In this document: one piece after another, positions 50,205-60,681 of the stretch
Layout: each line of letters begins with the position of its first letter
Numbering within the stretch: position 1 is the first letter of the stretch
Assembly: GCA_013112555.1 (NCBI GenBank)
Contig: JABFGK010000001.1
Coordinates: 2,144,581 to 2,208,580 of the forward strand
DNA length: 64,000 bases
Source of the DNA: Planctomycetota bacterium
GTDB lineage: Bacteria > Planctomycetota > Phycisphaerae > Phycisphaerales > UBA5793
Direction: 5' to 3'
Notes under the pieces: model-generated
Seen by the model: the letters and a program-made list of their open reading frames with translations, nothing else
Databases searched by the model: none
What the model was told of the DNA's origin: nothing
Position numbers and translations under genes: made by a program

Positions 50205-52643
50205 ATGGGGAAAGCCGGCGGCACGGGAAAACCAGGCTCCAAGCCGGCACGATCGGCCGGGAAGGCAGGACGACGGGACACCCGTCGCACGCTGTCGTTG
50301 CAGGATCGTGGGTTTAAGTGGCGGGTGCAGTTGCGCAAGCCGGAGACGTACACCGCAGCCGGGTTGGGGTGTCTGTTTGTACTTGGCGTCACCATGGTGA
50401 TCTGGTGGGTCTCGGGGCAGGCTCTGGTGGCCGAGTCGCAGATTGCGCGCGAGACGGCCGTGGCGCGGGCACCGTTCAAGGTGCCGGATATCGATGCCAC
50501 GAAGAGGGGCCAGGACCAGGCACGGGAGCGGGCCGATCGCATCTATGTCGCGTACTCTGAGTACTTCGAGCGATTGCGATCGAACCTGAAGGGGTTGCCG
50601 GCGGCTGTAGCGGGCAAGGCGACCGTCGAAGAGTTGACAGCCAATCTCGTGACGACCTATGCCATGACGCAGGATGCCCTGACGGCTCTGCAGCAATACG
50701 TTGATGAGACTGGCAAGATCACCCCTGCGTGGAACGATCTGGTCGACCGATTCATCGATCAGACCATGTACGCCCACCCGCTGATCGAATCAGATCGGTA
50801 TCAGGTGGATCGCCTGGCACCGGCACCGATCCAGTTGCGGCTCGAGGGTCGGCCATCGAGGACCATTTTCGGCTCCCAACTGATTGACGTAGCCGGCGAA
50901 TCCATCGAACGGACTCTGGCCCCATTAGTTGAGGAGTTTGAACCGTCGTTGCGCCCGAGAGTAATTGCCCGCCTGCAATCTGATCTGCAGCCAACCTTCT
51001 GGTATGACGAGCCTTCGACCCTCAAGGCACAAGAAGAGGCAGCAGCCGGCGTGGCTCAGGTGTACTCGGACTATGAGACCGGTCACGTCATCTACCGGCG
51101 TGGCGACCGACTGACGGCGAATCAGGTGGCACTGGCGCAACAGGAGTATGCGCAATACACGGCCAATGCACCTCGGGTCGATATCCTTGTGTCACGATTC
51201 GGGTCGTTCGGGGTGACGCTACTGACGACGATCCTGTTTGCAGGCTATCTCGGCCGCTTCCATCCCGTGACCCTGCGCAAGCCGATCCGGATCCTGATCA
51301 TGATTCTACTCATGATCGGCCTCCTGGCATTGACGTCTGTGGCAGCCGCAAGCACGCCACGTGCCCTGTTGCTGTATGCATTCTTCCCAACTCTGATGTT
51401 GGCCGTTGTTTCTACGGTGGCCTATGGGCAACGCTTTGCGCTCGTGATCGGGCTGCTGTATGCGATCTTTGTGTGTTATGCGTTGCGTCTTCCGGTCGGG
51501 TATTACGCCCTGTTCGTGGGCGGCATCGGGACCAACGTGTACCTGCTTCGCGAGATTCGAGATCGGGATCGCCTCGTGATGGCCGGCGCCGCAACGGCTG
51601 TGGTCGCAGCGCTCGGATCCATGATCATGTGTTTCGCTTACCTTCCGGCCGTTGAAGGGCTGTTTCGAACGGCTTTGATCGACGGGTTGTCAGGGGCAGC
51701 GTCCGCCTTGCTGGTCGGGGTGTTCACGCTCGGGATTCTGTCGACGGTTGAGCGTGTCTTCAATGTCACCACCGGGCTGACGCTCGTTGAACTGCGTGAC
51801 CCGAAACAGTATCTGCTTCGTGAGTTGCAACAGCGTGCACCCGGGACGTACAACCACTCCCTACAGGTTGCCAATCTGGCAGAGGCCGGCGCTGCGGCCA
51901 TCGGGGCCAACTCACTGCTGACCTATGTCGGGGCCCTGTATCACGACATCGGCAAGATGAACAAGCCGGCCTATTTCATCGAGAACCAGGAAGGCGGCCC
52001 GAATCGGCACTCGAAACTCAGCCCGGCCATGAGCCTGCTGATCATCGTCGGCCACGTCAAGGACGGGATCGAGATGGCCCGTGAGCACGGCCTGCCCAAG
52101 CCGTTGCGGCATTTCATTGAGGCCCATCACGGCACAACACTCGTCGAGTACTTCTACCATGTGGCCAAGGAGAAGGCAGCCTCGGGTGAGACGAACGATC
52201 AGGTGGAGGAAATCGAGTATCGATATCCCGGACCGAAGCCTCGGACCCGAGAGGCAGCGGTCTTGATGCTCTCGGATACGCTCGAATCAGCCACGCGCGC
52301 GATGGGCGAGCCGACACCCTCCCGGATTGAGCAGTTGGTGCGCAGCCTTGCTGAGAAACGCCTGATCGACGGGCAGTTTGATGACTGCGATCTCACGTTG
52401 CGTGAGTTGCGTATCGTCGAGGACTCGTTGATCAAGTCGCTTTGTGCAGTGCACCATGCGCGTGTCTCGTATCCGAGCGATCAGCAACAGCCGGCCACGA
52501 ACTCTGCCGCTGCGGGCCCCTCAGAATCCGATGGGGCAAAGTCAAACCGCACCGCCGCTCAAAACGGATCAGCCGATGAGACCGGTCGAGCACGGTCTGA
52601 TCGCCAATCAGAAGGCGACGAGAAGCGACTCAGCGCCGGGTGA
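50205..52643 (+). CDS. pgpH: 7TM-HD c-di-AMP phosphodiesterase (PgpH-like)
   Basis: The 812-residue product has a basic N-terminus, a transmembrane helix at ~50-72, and an extracytoplasmic 7TMR-HDED domain (~75-325). Six to seven membrane helices follow at ~330-535, and then a cytoplasmic HD domain. HD motifs are visible: TYNHSLQVANLAE near 550, LYHDIGKMNKP near 580, and HFIEAHHGTT near 640. PgpH enzymes hydrolyse cyclic di-AMP, which controls osmotic and potassium homeostasis. The last ~70 residues are low-complexity and polar. It follows phoH after a 264-base gap that holds no gene. Confidence 0.92.
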   Translation: MGKAGGTGKPGSKPARSAGKAGRRDTRRTLSLQDRGFKWRVQLRKPETYTAAGLGCLFVLGVTMVIWWVSGQALVAESQIARETAVARAPFKVPDIDATKRGQDQARERADRIYVAYSEYFERLRSNLKGLPAAVAGKATVEELTANLVTTYAMTQDALTALQQYVDETGKITPAWNDLVDRFIDQTMYAHPLIESDRYQVDRLAPAPIQLRLEGRPSRTIFGSQLIDVAGESIERTLAPLVEEFEPSLRPRVIARLQSDLQPTFWYDEPSTLKAQEEAAAGVAQVYSDYETGHVIYRRGDRLTANQVALAQQEYAQYTANAPRVDILVSRFGSFGVTLLTTILFAGYLGRFHPVTLRKPIRILIMILLMIGLLALTSVAAASTPRALLLYAFFPTLMLAVVSTVAYGQRFALVIGLLYAIFVCYALRLPVGYYALFVGGIGTNVYLLREIRDRDRLVMAGAATAVVAALGSMIMCFAYLPAVEGLFRTALIDGLSGAASALLVGVFTLGILSTVERVFNVTTGLTLVELRDPKQYLLRELQQRAPGTYNHSLQVANLAEAGAAAIGANSLLTYVGALYHDIGKMNKPAYFIENQEGGPNRHSKLSPAMSLLIIVGHVKDGIEMAREHGLPKPLRHFIEAHHGTTLVEYFYHVAKEKAASGETNDQVEEIEYRYPGPKPRTREAAVLMLSDTLESATRAMGEPTPSRIEQLVRSLAEKRLIDGQFDDCDLTLRELRIVEDSLIKSLCAVHHARVSYPSDQQQPATNSAAAGPSESDGAKSNRTAAQNGSADETGRARSDRQSEGDEKRLSAG

Positions 52644-52735
52644 CGTGATTCGTCCCACGGTGCTTCCCTTGTTGGCACAGTCAGCAGCCACCCACTGTCA
52701 TACAGTCATCTGTTCGTGTTGAACAGGAGGTTGTG

Positions 52736-53551
52736 ATGAAGTCGTCCTATGCGCACCCGTTGATTGCGGCGATCTACGATCGCATTCACCAGGAGCTTCC
52801 ATTTCTGGCCGTCGGGCCGGACGGCGGCCCACCGCAGGATGCTGCGTTCTATCTTGACGTGTTTCGACAGTACTTACCGGCTGCGCCGCACATTCTCGAT
52901 CTCGGGTGCGGGACCGGGCGGGTCGCATTCCCACTGGCACAGGCCGGATGCCGCGTGACGGGTCTTGATTCGAGTCCGTTCATGCTGGAGCAGGCCCGCG
53001 CCAAGGCCGCATCACTCATTCCCGAAGTCAGGGATCGCGTGGAGTTCCTTGAGACCGATTGGCATGAGTATTCGCTGGCAGCGCCGGCAGACGGGGCCGT
53101 GTGCCCCTTCACGTCATTCCAACGCAACATCTTGATTGCCGACCAGGATCAGTGGCTCCAATGTGTACGGCGAAATCTCAATCCGAAGCACGGCCTGCTG
53201 ATTCTCGATCTGTTTTTCCCGAACATCGGTCGGCTGGCCGCCCCGGATGAAGATCGGCACCCGCTCCGACGATTCACCCATGACGGGCAGGACTGGATTG
53301 AACATGAGACGGTTCGACGCACGACGCATTCACAGATCATCGATGTGACACTGGATTACGGGCCGGATGACGGGAGTGATCCCGTGGTTGCCCAGCAGTT
53401 TGAACTGACCTGGTTTCTGCCTCGGGAAGTCGAGCGCATGTTACTGAGCAATGGATTCGACCGCATCGTGATCCACGGCGACTATGAAGGCGGCCCGATC
53501 ACCGACGAATCGCAACGACAAATCGTCACAGCCAGTGTTGCAGTAGATTAG
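52736..53551 (+). CDS. SAM-dependent class I methyltransferase
   Basis: From ATG 52736, with a strong AGGAGG six bases upstream, the product is 271 residues. The methyltransferase fold is shown by motif I HILDLGCGTGRVAFPLAQ near residue 45, motif II VTGLDSSPFMLEQARAKA, and a motif III/IV region with FTSFQRN and NPKHGLLILDLFFPN. Between the sheet and C-terminus it has the extra antiparallel strands seen in small-molecule methyltransferases. The substrate is unknown. It ends 50 bases from the convergent histidine kinase gene. Confidence 0.85.
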   Translation: MKSSYAHPLIAAIYDRIHQELPFLAVGPDGGPPQDAAFYLDVFRQYLPAAPHILDLGCGTGRVAFPLAQAGCRVTGLDSSPFMLEQARAKAASLIPEVRDRVEFLETDWHEYSLAAPADGAVCPFTSFQRNILIADQDQWLQCVRRNLNPKHGLLILDLFFPNIGRLAAPDEDRHPLRRFTHDGQDWIEHETVRRTTHSQIIDVTLDYGPDDGSDPVVAQQFELTWFLPREVERMLLSNGFDRIVIHGDYEGGPITDESQRQIVTASVAVD

Positions 53552-53599
53552 TGAGTGGCCGCTCAGTCAATCGGTCATGCTGACGGGCAACTGGAGTCG

Positions 53600-55696
53600 T
53601 CAACTCACAGACTCATGTTCAATTCCGGGGGTGCTGGCCCCGACCTGCTCGGCCTGCTCCCGGCAGAGCCGGGCATACCGCGCCACGGTACTGATCAGGT
53701 GCGTGCGGTTGATTGGCTTGGCTGCAAAGTCATCGCAGCCGGCATTGATGCACTTGTCACGATCTCCTGACATGGCATGTGCGGTCAGCGCCACGATGGG
53801 TCGGCGATAGCCGGCGCGCCTCAGCTGCTGCGTGGCCCCGTAGCCGTCCAGTATCGGCATTTGCATATCCATCAGAATGACGTCATAGGCACACTGCGCG
53901 GACTGTTCCCCCGGTTGCGCACGGTACACCGCATCGTCCTGCTGTGGGCAGGCGATTTCACGCCCAAGCGCACGGCTGACGGCATCGGCCCCGTTCTCGA
54001 CCAGATCAACGGTTGCCCCGGCTTTCTTGAGCAAGGCCATGATGAGGCGCTGATTGTCCTTGCCGTCTTCAGCCAGGAGGATCCGACATCCTTCCGGCAG
54101 CGTCAAACAGGATGCATCCGGAGTCGCGCTGCGATCCTCGCCTGCCTCCAGCAGGTTCAGTGCATCACACATGGGCACATTGTCAAGTGTCCCCGGGTTG
54201 ATCGACACGGTAAACGTGCTGCCGACCCCGAGTTCGGACGAGACCGACACATCGCCGCCGAGCATGGACGCCAGTTGCCTCGATATGGCCAGCCCCAACC
54301 CGGTCCCGCCGTACTTCCGCGTTGTCGAGGTTTCAGCCTGGCTGAATGGCTTGAACAGTTTGCCCTGCTGCTCTTCCGACATTCCAATGCCCTGGTCGAT
54401 TACATCAAAGAAGAGCGTGGCGTCGGTCGGTGCCTCAGGATCGTAGCGCACGACCACTTCAATCTGGCCCTCGTCCGTGAACTTGATGGAGTTGCCGGTC
54501 AGGTTGACGAGGATCTGGCGGAGCCTCGTTGGATCAGTGTGGATCTTCGTCGGGATCGGTCCATCATTCCGTACCGAGAGTGTCAGCCCCTTCGCATCGG
54601 AGCGGACGCGGATGAGTGAGTCGACCTCGGACAGGATCGACGGGAGCGAGCATTCGATCGTCTCAATGTCAAGTTTGCCTGCTTCGATCTTGGACAGGTC
54701 AAGGATGTCATTGATCAGTTGCAACAGGTACTGGCCGTTGCGCTTGACGATTCCCAGATTGGAAATAAGTTCCTTACTGGCCTCACAGCCTCGCGAGCAG
54801 GTTTCCATTGAGAGTTCAACAAACCCGATGATGGCCGTCATCGGCGTTCTGATTTCGTGTGACATTTGAGCGAGGAATCGGCTCTTGGCCTTGTCAGCCG
54901 CCTCGGCTCGCTGCCGTTCAATCTCGAGTTGCTCACTGTATCGTTCGAGCGCAGCCGTGTTGGCCGTGATCACCTGCTCGGCAAACCAGGCCAGGATCAT
55001 CATCACTCCAAACACGACAACCAGAACCGCTCCCAGTACCAGCAGCGAACGGACCAGCGTGGCATGAGCCGCTGCGTGCTCCCGCGTCACATCCTTATAC
55101 ACCTCGAAGGAGCCTACGACGCGCTGATCGTTGGCAGCCCGGATCGGCACATAGGTTTCAACGACATCGACCTCGAATCGGCTTTCGCCGGCGAGGTCCG
55201 TCATCTCATCCTTGCTGACCATCTTTGACTTGGAACTGCCTGAATACGCTGCCTCGAGCCAGGTGTTCCCCTCATCGACTTTGCCGATGAGCGATGGTTC
55301 GGTGCAATATACGATCGTGTGATTGTGGTCATAGATCTTGATCTTGACTATGCCAAGCGGGTCGAGGAATCGGCGAAGTCTGGCATCGACGTGAGCCAGG
55401 TCGCTCACATCCAGTTCAACCACATCCAGCCCATTCTCACCTGTGTTCATGAGGAAGTCATACTCAAGATCGCGCAGCGCGCGCGCCAACGGTGAGGCAT
55501 GTTGCTCGGCACTGCGAATCAGACTTCGATCCAGCACCTTGTGAAAGCCATACCCGACAAGTGCCAGAATGACAGCCAGCGCGACACAGGCGGTAATCAT
55601 GAAACGGAGAAAGACCGGGTATCGGCGACCGGACTTCGATGATTTCGCAGTCTGAGTTCGATTCCCACTGTCCTGGTTATCGTCCTGATTTTGCAT
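53600..55696 (-). CDS. Hybrid sensor histidine kinase with C-terminal receiver domain
   Basis: The 698-residue protein has a transmembrane helix at ~28-51, a periplasmic sensor region (~52-213), and a second helix at ~214-238. A HisKA domain follows with phospho-accepting His in [14 protein letters not shown] near residue 283. The HATPase domain (~385-505) has N, G1 (DQGIGM) and G2 (GGTGLGL) boxes. A receiver domain (~545-685) has LMDMQMP carrying the phosphorylated Asp and KPI near the end. The sensor part resembles a Cache-like fold, but the ligand is unknown. There is no partner response regulator beside it; phosphotransfer to a distant HPt or regulator is expected. Confidence 0.93.
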   Translation of the reverse strand: MQNQDDNQDSGNRTQTAKSSKSGRRYPVFLRFMITACVALAVILALVGYGFHKVLDRSLIRSAEQHASPLARALRDLEYDFLMNTGENGLDVVELDVSDLAHVDARLRRFLDPLGIVKIKIYDHNHTIVYCTEPSLIGKVDEGNTWLEAAYSGSSKSKMVSKDEMTDLAGESRFEVDVVETYVPIRAANDQRVVGSFEVYKDVTREHAAAHATLVRSLLVLGAVLVVVFGVMMILAWFAEQVITANTAALERYSEQLEIERQRAEAADKAKSRFLAQMSHEIRTPMTAIIGFVELSMETCSRGCEASKELISNLGIVKRNGQYLLQLINDILDLSKIEAGKLDIETIECSLPSILSEVDSLIRVRSDAKGLTLSVRNDGPIPTKIHTDPTRLRQILVNLTGNSIKFTDEGQIEVVVRYDPEAPTDATLFFDVIDQGIGMSEEQQGKLFKPFSQAETSTTRKYGGTGLGLAISRQLASMLGGDVSVSSELGVGSTFTVSINPGTLDNVPMCDALNLLEAGEDRSATPDASCLTLPEGCRILLAEDGKDNQRLIMALLKKAGATVDLVENGADAVSRALGREIACPQQDDAVYRAQPGEQSAQCAYDVILMDMQMPILDGYGATQQLRRAGYRRPIVALTAHAMSGDRDKCINAGCDDFAAKPINRTHLISTVARYARLCREQAEQVGASTPGIEHESVS

Positions 55697-55894
55697 GTGA
55701 CAACCTGTCTCATAGGAAATGAGCGGGGGACACTGACACTCCGGTCCCTCGGCGGAATGCCGTCACCCGAATGGCTGTCATCGGCTGAATTGACGTGTCT
55801 CTAAACGCACGACCACCGTATAAACGGACCTGAAATCAGGCCTTCTCCGTCATAACCGGATCGGCAGCAAGAGTCTGATTGACGTCGGTGGAAA

Positions 55895-56989
55895 CTAGTG
55901 GGAATGCTGAGGATCGAGGATGTGACTCAGCCTCGTAAAGTCGCCGTAAGGCCCCTGAATGACGACTGAATCGCCGGCTTCCAATGTGGTATCAGGAGGG
56001 GGAAATAACTCCTGAAGCGGGTCCGGGTGGACTCGACGTTCGATCACGCAGATCCGGTGATCGGTCATGATCTGCCCGACGGAACGGCCACACAGCGGCC
56101 CGCCTGCCTGCACTGTCCATCGTTTGGCAATTATCAGTTCATTGCCGGCTACGAAACTGTGGATGATGTCATGATCCACGGCTGACATGGCAAACATCGG
56201 GGCCGATAACGTCGATTGAGAGATGGCAATGTGAATGTTGAAGCCGTCAGCCACCTTGTTGGCCATATTCTGGTCAAACATCCGCAGGACAACTCGGATC
56301 GTGGGTGACAGTTTGCGGGCATCCAGCGCGATCTCAAGGTTTGCCAGGTCGTCATCCGTAGCCAGGATCAGGCTCCGCGCATGGGCGACATTGGCGTCTT
56401 CCAGAAGCGCTTCGCGACGGGCATCTCCGACGAACAAGGGGGAACCGTCACGACGTACATCTTCCAGGAACTCATTGGCCGGGTCGCGTTCGATCACGAC
56501 CACGGCCTGGCCGAGTCGGCGAAGCATGCGAAAGGTCTGGTATCCAAGCCGTCCGATACCAACCAGGACGATATGGTCTCGATAGGCAGCACTCATAGTG
56601 GTACACCAACTCCGTTCTGATCGACGACGATCCCGCAGGATGAGCGAAAAATCAATGATGCCCTCGATGATGACGGTGAGTCCGAGAACCGGCAAGAGGA
56701 AGAACATGACCTGGACCACCGGAGAATCAGGAAACTCCTCGGGCGGCTCTCCGAATATCAGACTCCAGGCGAAGTAGATCGACTCCGGGACGGAATGATG
56801 GCGTTCCGGCTCGAAATACTGAAAGACGAAGGCCCCGATGGTCAGGATGGCAATCATGAGCAGCAGACGCACCCGAAAGTGACGCCCAACGACCCTGGCA
56901 AAGCACCATTCGCGCCAGATGCGTGACGCCACGAAACGGTGACGGCGGTCCAACGGGAGGTTCAGATGATCAAGATGTGCAATGGGCAT
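55895..56989 (-). CDS. TrkA-N (RCK) ion-channel-like protein with atypical pore
   Basis: The 364 residues comprise two hydrophobic helices (~42-60 and ~92-112) with a pore-loop-like segment between, then a Rossmann RCK domain (HIVLVGIGRLGYQTFRMLRRLG near residue 138) and a C-terminal RCK-C/TrkA-C domain (VQAGGPLCGRSVGQIM ... AGDSVVIQGPY). This is the layout of 2TM potassium channels. However, the pore segment reads AWSLIFGEPPEEFPDSP; the K+ selectivity filter TVGYG is missing. It may conduct another ion or act as a sensor. It is divergent from dxs. Family assignment is firm; ion specificity is open. Confidence 0.8.
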   Translation of the reverse strand: MPIAHLDHLNLPLDRRHRFVASRIWREWCFARVVGRHFRVRLLLMIAILTIGAFVFQYFEPERHHSVPESIYFAWSLIFGEPPEEFPDSPVVQVMFFLLPVLGLTVIIEGIIDFSLILRDRRRSERSWCTTMSAAYRDHIVLVGIGRLGYQTFRMLRRLGQAVVVIERDPANEFLEDVRRDGSPLFVGDARREALLEDANVAHARSLILATDDDLANLEIALDARKLSPTIRVVLRMFDQNMANKVADGFNIHIAISQSTLSAPMFAMSAVDHDIIHSFVAGNELIIAKRWTVQAGGPLCGRSVGQIMTDHRICVIERRVHPDPLQELFPPPDTTLEAGDSVVIQGPYGDFTRLSHILDPQHSH

Positions 56990-57176
56990 GAGAATCCACC
57001 CGATGCCGGCTCAGTTCACCCAGGCCGAGATTCTGACAGGAACCGAACAGCCGGTTTTCACAATCACGAAGTCCTCGATACAATAGACCGCTCGGGCACC
57101 GAACGCCGGGGCGCGTATCTTCATGCTGGATGACGACAATTGCCGACGTGATGACACCACACTCAAGGCGAGGTCC

Positions 57177-59180
57177 ATGACGCTCAAACTGCTTCCCACG
57201 ATCACATCCCCGGCCGATCTCAAGGCGCTGCCCATTGACGATCTGCCCGTGCTGGCTGACGAAATCCGACATGCCATCTACGAGCAGGTTTCTCGAAGCG
57301 GCGGTCACCTGGCCCCGAATCTCGGTGTCGTTGAGTTGACGCTGGCCCTGCATTACGTCTTTGACTTCGGCCACGATCGGCTGCTGTTTGACGTGGGGCA
57401 TCAGTGCTATCCGCACAAACTGCTCACCGGGCGATACCCGGTCCTCGACAAGTTGCGGACACGCGAAGGCATGTCCGGCTTTCCGGAGCCGCGTGAGAGC
57501 GGATTCGACCTGTTCTCCGTCGGCCATGCAGGCACGGCCATTTCGACGGCCGTCGGGATGGCACGGGGTGATCTGCTGACCGGCGAGGGCTTTGATCGCG
57601 AAACGAAACCCGATGGCAGACGGACTGTGGCCCTGGTCGGTGATGCGTCGATCGTCAACGGCGTCGCCATGGAGGGGTTGAACAACGCCGGCACACTGAA
57701 GCGGCAGTTCCTGGTCGTCCTCAATGACAACGGGATGTCAATCGCCAAGCCCCAGGGTGCCGTGGCTGCGTATCTCGATCGGGTACGGACGAGCATGACC
57801 TATCGACATGTCAAGCGCGCGGCCCGTGATGCGATCCTCCAACTGCCGGGCGGATCGATCATCGGCGAGTTGTACCATCGGGCCGGTGAAATGACAAAGG
57901 CCGCCATTGCCGAGAACGCATGGTTCGAGCACTTCGGCCTGCTGACCGTCGGCCCCATCGATGGGCACGATCTGCGGACGCTGATCGGCCTGTTGGTCGA
58001 AATCAAGGACTTTGACCGCCCGCTGATCCTCCATGCCCACACGATCAAGGGCAAGGGCTTTGAGCACTGCGAGGATGACGCGACGACGTTCCACTCGCCC
58101 AAACCATTCACCGTCGAGGGCAGCAAGGTTCGGCTGAAGTCCGGCGGGCGGAGTTTCACGGCCGCGTTTGCCGATGCCCTGGACGATCTGATGGAGCGGG
58201 ATGAACAGGTCGTGGCCTGCACGGCAGCCATGCCCGACGGGACGGGACTGACCAAGGTGCAAACCCGTTTCCCGGATCGCGTCTGGGACACGGGGATCTG
58301 TGAATCCCATGCGATGGACATGATGGCCGGGCTGGCAAAGACCGGTTTGAAGCCGTTTTTTGCAGTTTACTCGACGTTTCTCCAGCGCGCGTTCGATCAG
58401 GCATTCCAGGAGGTCTCCCTGCAGGGGCTTCCGGTGCGGCTCTGCCTGGATCGGGCCGGGTTGGTCGGCGGCGACGGGGCGGTCCACCACGGGTTCTGCG
58501 ACATATCAATCCTGCGCGTGCTGCCCGGTGCAGCCTTGCTCGCTGCGATGGATGAGCCAAGCCTGCGAGCCGGGCTCGAGTTCATGCGGACCTACGACAC
58601 CGGGCTGAGTGCGATGCGGTATCCACGCGATGCGGTGGCCGACCCGAAGCGTCACGATATCGGCGAATGCCCTGCGTTTGAGTTTGGCAAGGCCCGGGCG
58701 CTGCACATCGAAGAGAAACCGGACGCCGTCATACTGGGTTATGGTGTGATGGCCGTCACTGCGTTGGAAGCACGGCAGTTACTCAGCGAGGAGTATCGAA
58801 TCAGCGTGTATGATGCGCGCTTTGCCAAGCCGGTTGATCTGGAGTTGGTCCGACAGTTGACGGCTGAGAACATCCCGATTCTCACGATCGAAGACCATAC
58901 GATTGTCGGCGGGTTCGGCTCGTGTGTTCTCGAAGCGTGCCATGAGGCCGGGTTGCCGACGACGAACATCCACCGGCTGGCCATTCCCGAGCACTGGATC
59001 TACCAGGACAGCCGGGCCCGCCAGCTGGCTGAGGTCGGCCTGGATGCGGCCGGGATTGCCCGCACGATTCGGGAGTTACTTGATCGCCCGGAGGAGGCCT
59101 CGGAGGTCCCGGTCGTTCGATCGACGCACCGGCAAGGATCGGCGATCGATTCCAGGACACGATCGAATCTGGACACCTGA
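57177..59180 (+). CDS. dxs: 1-deoxy-D-xylulose-5-phosphate synthase
   Basis: From ATG 57177 the product is 667 residues. The N-terminal domain has GGHLAPNLGVVELTLALHYVF, DVGHQCYPHKLLTGR, the SVGHAGTAIS TPP-region motif, and VGDASIVNGVAMEGLNNAG for TPP/Mg binding. The transketolase-like central domain carries the RAFDQAFQEVSLQGLPVRLC motif, and the C-terminal domain has ILTIEDHTIVGGFGS. It condenses pyruvate and glyceraldehyde-3-phosphate in the first step of the MEP isoprenoid pathway. An in-frame ATG at 57123 is possible. The alpha/beta hydrolase gene follows after four bases. Confidence 0.95.
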   Translation: MTLKLLPTITSPADLKALPIDDLPVLADEIRHAIYEQVSRSGGHLAPNLGVVELTLALHYVFDFGHDRLLFDVGHQCYPHKLLTGRYPVLDKLRTREGMSGFPEPRESGFDLFSVGHAGTAISTAVGMARGDLLTGEGFDRETKPDGRRTVALVGDASIVNGVAMEGLNNAGTLKRQFLVVLNDNGMSIAKPQGAVAAYLDRVRTSMTYRHVKRAARDAILQLPGGSIIGELYHRAGEMTKAAIAENAWFEHFGLLTVGPIDGHDLRTLIGLLVEIKDFDRPLILHAHTIKGKGFEHCEDDATTFHSPKPFTVEGSKVRLKSGGRSFTAAFADALDDLMERDEQVVACTAAMPDGTGLTKVQTRFPDRVWDTGICESHAMDMMAGLAKTGLKPFFAVYSTFLQRAFDQAFQEVSLQGLPVRLCLDRAGLVGGDGAVHHGFCDISILRVLPGAALLAAMDEPSLRAGLEFMRTYDTGLSAMRYPRDAVADPKRHDIGECPAFEFGKARALHIEEKPDAVILGYGVMAVTALEARQLLSEEYRISVYDARFAKPVDLELVRQLTAENIPILTIEDHTIVGGFGSCVLEACHEAGLPTTNIHRLAIPEHWIYQDSRARQLAEVGLDAAGIARTIRELLDRPEEASEVPVVRSTHRQGSAIDSRTRSNLDT

Positions 59181-59184
59181 CCTG

Positions 59185-60000
59185 ATGGAAAAAGACTGTT
59201 CCAACGAATCTCAAGACCGAACATGGCACACCAGCGTCGCCGGCCCCGAGGATGGGCACATCGTCCTCCTTGTGCACGGCTTTCCGCTATCGAAACGACT
59301 CTGGGATCAGATCATCGGCCCGCTCGGGGATGCCGGCTATCGCGTGATTGCGCCGGACCTGCGCGGATTTGGCGACAGTGAACCGGCCAGTGCGTTCTCC
59401 CTCGGCGACCTGGCCGGCGATCTTCAGTGCGTCCTGAGGGATGTGGGCCAGTGGGATGGCCGGCGTCGGGTCACATACATCGGGCTGTCGATGGGCGGCT
59501 ACATTGCGTTCGAGTTTTATCGTCGCTTTGGGCATCAGTTGCATTCGCTGGTGTTGATGGACACTCGGGCTGAGGCTGATACACCGGAAGCCGCCGAGGG
59601 GCGTCGAGCAGCCGCTCAGAAGGTGCTGGATACAGGCCATGCCGGGTTGGTTGCCGATGACATGCTTGACAAACTGTTCGGCCCGAGTGCCTCGCCGGCT
59701 CTGAAGCAAGAGTGGTACGACATCATGTCCGGCACGTCGCCGATCACGGTGGCTGCTGCCCTGTGTGCGATGGCTGATCGGCCGGATTCCTACTCGATGC
59801 TACCGTCGATTTCCTGCCCGACGCTCGTGATGGTGGGGCGAGATGATGCGATCACCCCGCCGGAAGGGGCTGGGCACATGCAGCAGGCAATCGGCTCGAA
59901 CGCGAACCTGTGCGTGATCGAAACATCAGGCCACATGACGCCGGTCGAGCAGCCGGAAGCGTGTGCGAACGCGTTGATCTCATGGCTGGAGTCGCTTTGA
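59185..60000 (+). CDS. Alpha/beta hydrolase
   Basis: From ATG 59185 the product is 271 residues. The hydrolase fold is shown by the oxyanion-hole HGFPLSKRLWDQ, PDLRGFGDSE, the nucleophile elbow GLSMGGY (Ser near residue 106), the acid in VGRDDAITPP, and the catalytic His in ETSGHMTPVEQP. These define a complete triad. Substrate is unknown; esters, lactones or haloalkanes are common for this group. It starts four bases after dxs, so it is in the same operon. No signal peptide is present. Confidence 0.88.
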   Translation: MEKDCSNESQDRTWHTSVAGPEDGHIVLLVHGFPLSKRLWDQIIGPLGDAGYRVIAPDLRGFGDSEPASAFSLGDLAGDLQCVLRDVGQWDGRRRVTYIGLSMGGYIAFEFYRRFGHQLHSLVLMDTRAEADTPEAAEGRRAAAQKVLDTGHAGLVADDMLDKLFGPSASPALKQEWYDIMSGTSPITVAAALCAMADRPDSYSMLPSISCPTLVMVGRDDAITPPEGAGHMQQAIGSNANLCVIETSGHMTPVEQPEACANALISWLESL

Positions 60001-60030
60001 GTTGCGTGGAATGAGCCACTGAAAACGAAA

Positions 60031-60054
60031 GCAGCAGGACTGAAGTCCTGCTGC
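60031..60054 (-). terminator. Hairpin between convergent genes
   Basis: A perfect 10-bp stem (GCAGCAGGAC / GTCCTGCTGC) with a TGAA loop. On the minus strand it is followed by TTTCGTTTTC, so it best serves the lipoprotein transcript arriving from the right; it may also stop read-through from dxs. Confidence 0.7.
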
Positions 60055-60084
60055 CGGTGTGTTGTACTGGTTGCGGTGTGGCCT

Positions 60085-60681
60085 TTAGCCGCCGCCCATG
60101 CCGCCGCCGCCCATCTGGTTCTGCAGCAGTTGCTGCTGGAAGGGGGCCACGGCCTCGGTGACCTTGCTGGTCACTGTCCCGAGCAGGGCTGAGAGCATCG
60201 TCCACTCATCGCCGAACTCATCGTCTTCCACCCGTTGGGTCACTTCGGTAATGGCGGCCACGAAGGCGTCGGTGACAGGTCCGATGGCCTGACGATTGAG
60301 TTCCTCAATCTGTGCCTGCATCTCAGGCGGCATGTCGGCAGTTGCCCCGCCTGAGAGGTCAAGTTCACTCAAGTCGAGGATCCAGCGATCCCCTTCGTAG
60401 ATGAATTCCAGGTTCCCGAAGAAAAGATCATCACTCGAAACCCATGCGGTTGTTCGTGATCGATCGTACTGGTAGTCAAGCGTGGTCGGGTCGAAGTTGA
60501 GGACTGCATCAACGTCGAAGTCGCCGAGCGGCAGGCCGCCGCCCATCCCACCACCGGGGAGCATCGTGGCCACGCGGTCCCACACCTCAGGATCCTTGGC
60601 CATGGCATAGAACGTCTGATCAAAGCGTCCGACCGTCGCGGCATGGAGCCGATCGGTGGCAGTCAGGACCTGATCGAACAT
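60085..60681 (-). CDS. C-terminal part of a frameshifted lipoprotein
   Basis: This frame, from ATG 60681, encodes 198 residues (MFDQVLTATDRLHAATVGRF ... FQQQLLQNQMGGGGMGGG). It has no signal peptide or ribosome binding site and continues the reading of the upstream lipoprotein gene after a one-base shift. The middle region is beta-rich (DLFFGNLEFIYEGDRWILDL), suggesting an all-beta or NTF2-like domain, and it ends in a Gly/Met-rich tail. The frame is open further back to 60867, but that part overlaps the upstream gene and is not protein-like. Probably not an independent gene. Confidence 0.6.
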   Translation of the reverse strand: MFDQVLTATDRLHAATVGRFDQTFYAMAKDPEVWDRVATMLPGGGMGGGLPLGDFDVDAVLNFDPTTLDYQYDRSRTTAWVSSDDLFFGNLEFIYEGDRWILDLSELDLSGGATADMPPEMQAQIEELNRQAIGPVTDAFVAAITEVTQRVEDDEFGDEWTMLSALLGTVTSKVTEAVAPFQQQLLQNQMGGGGMGGG

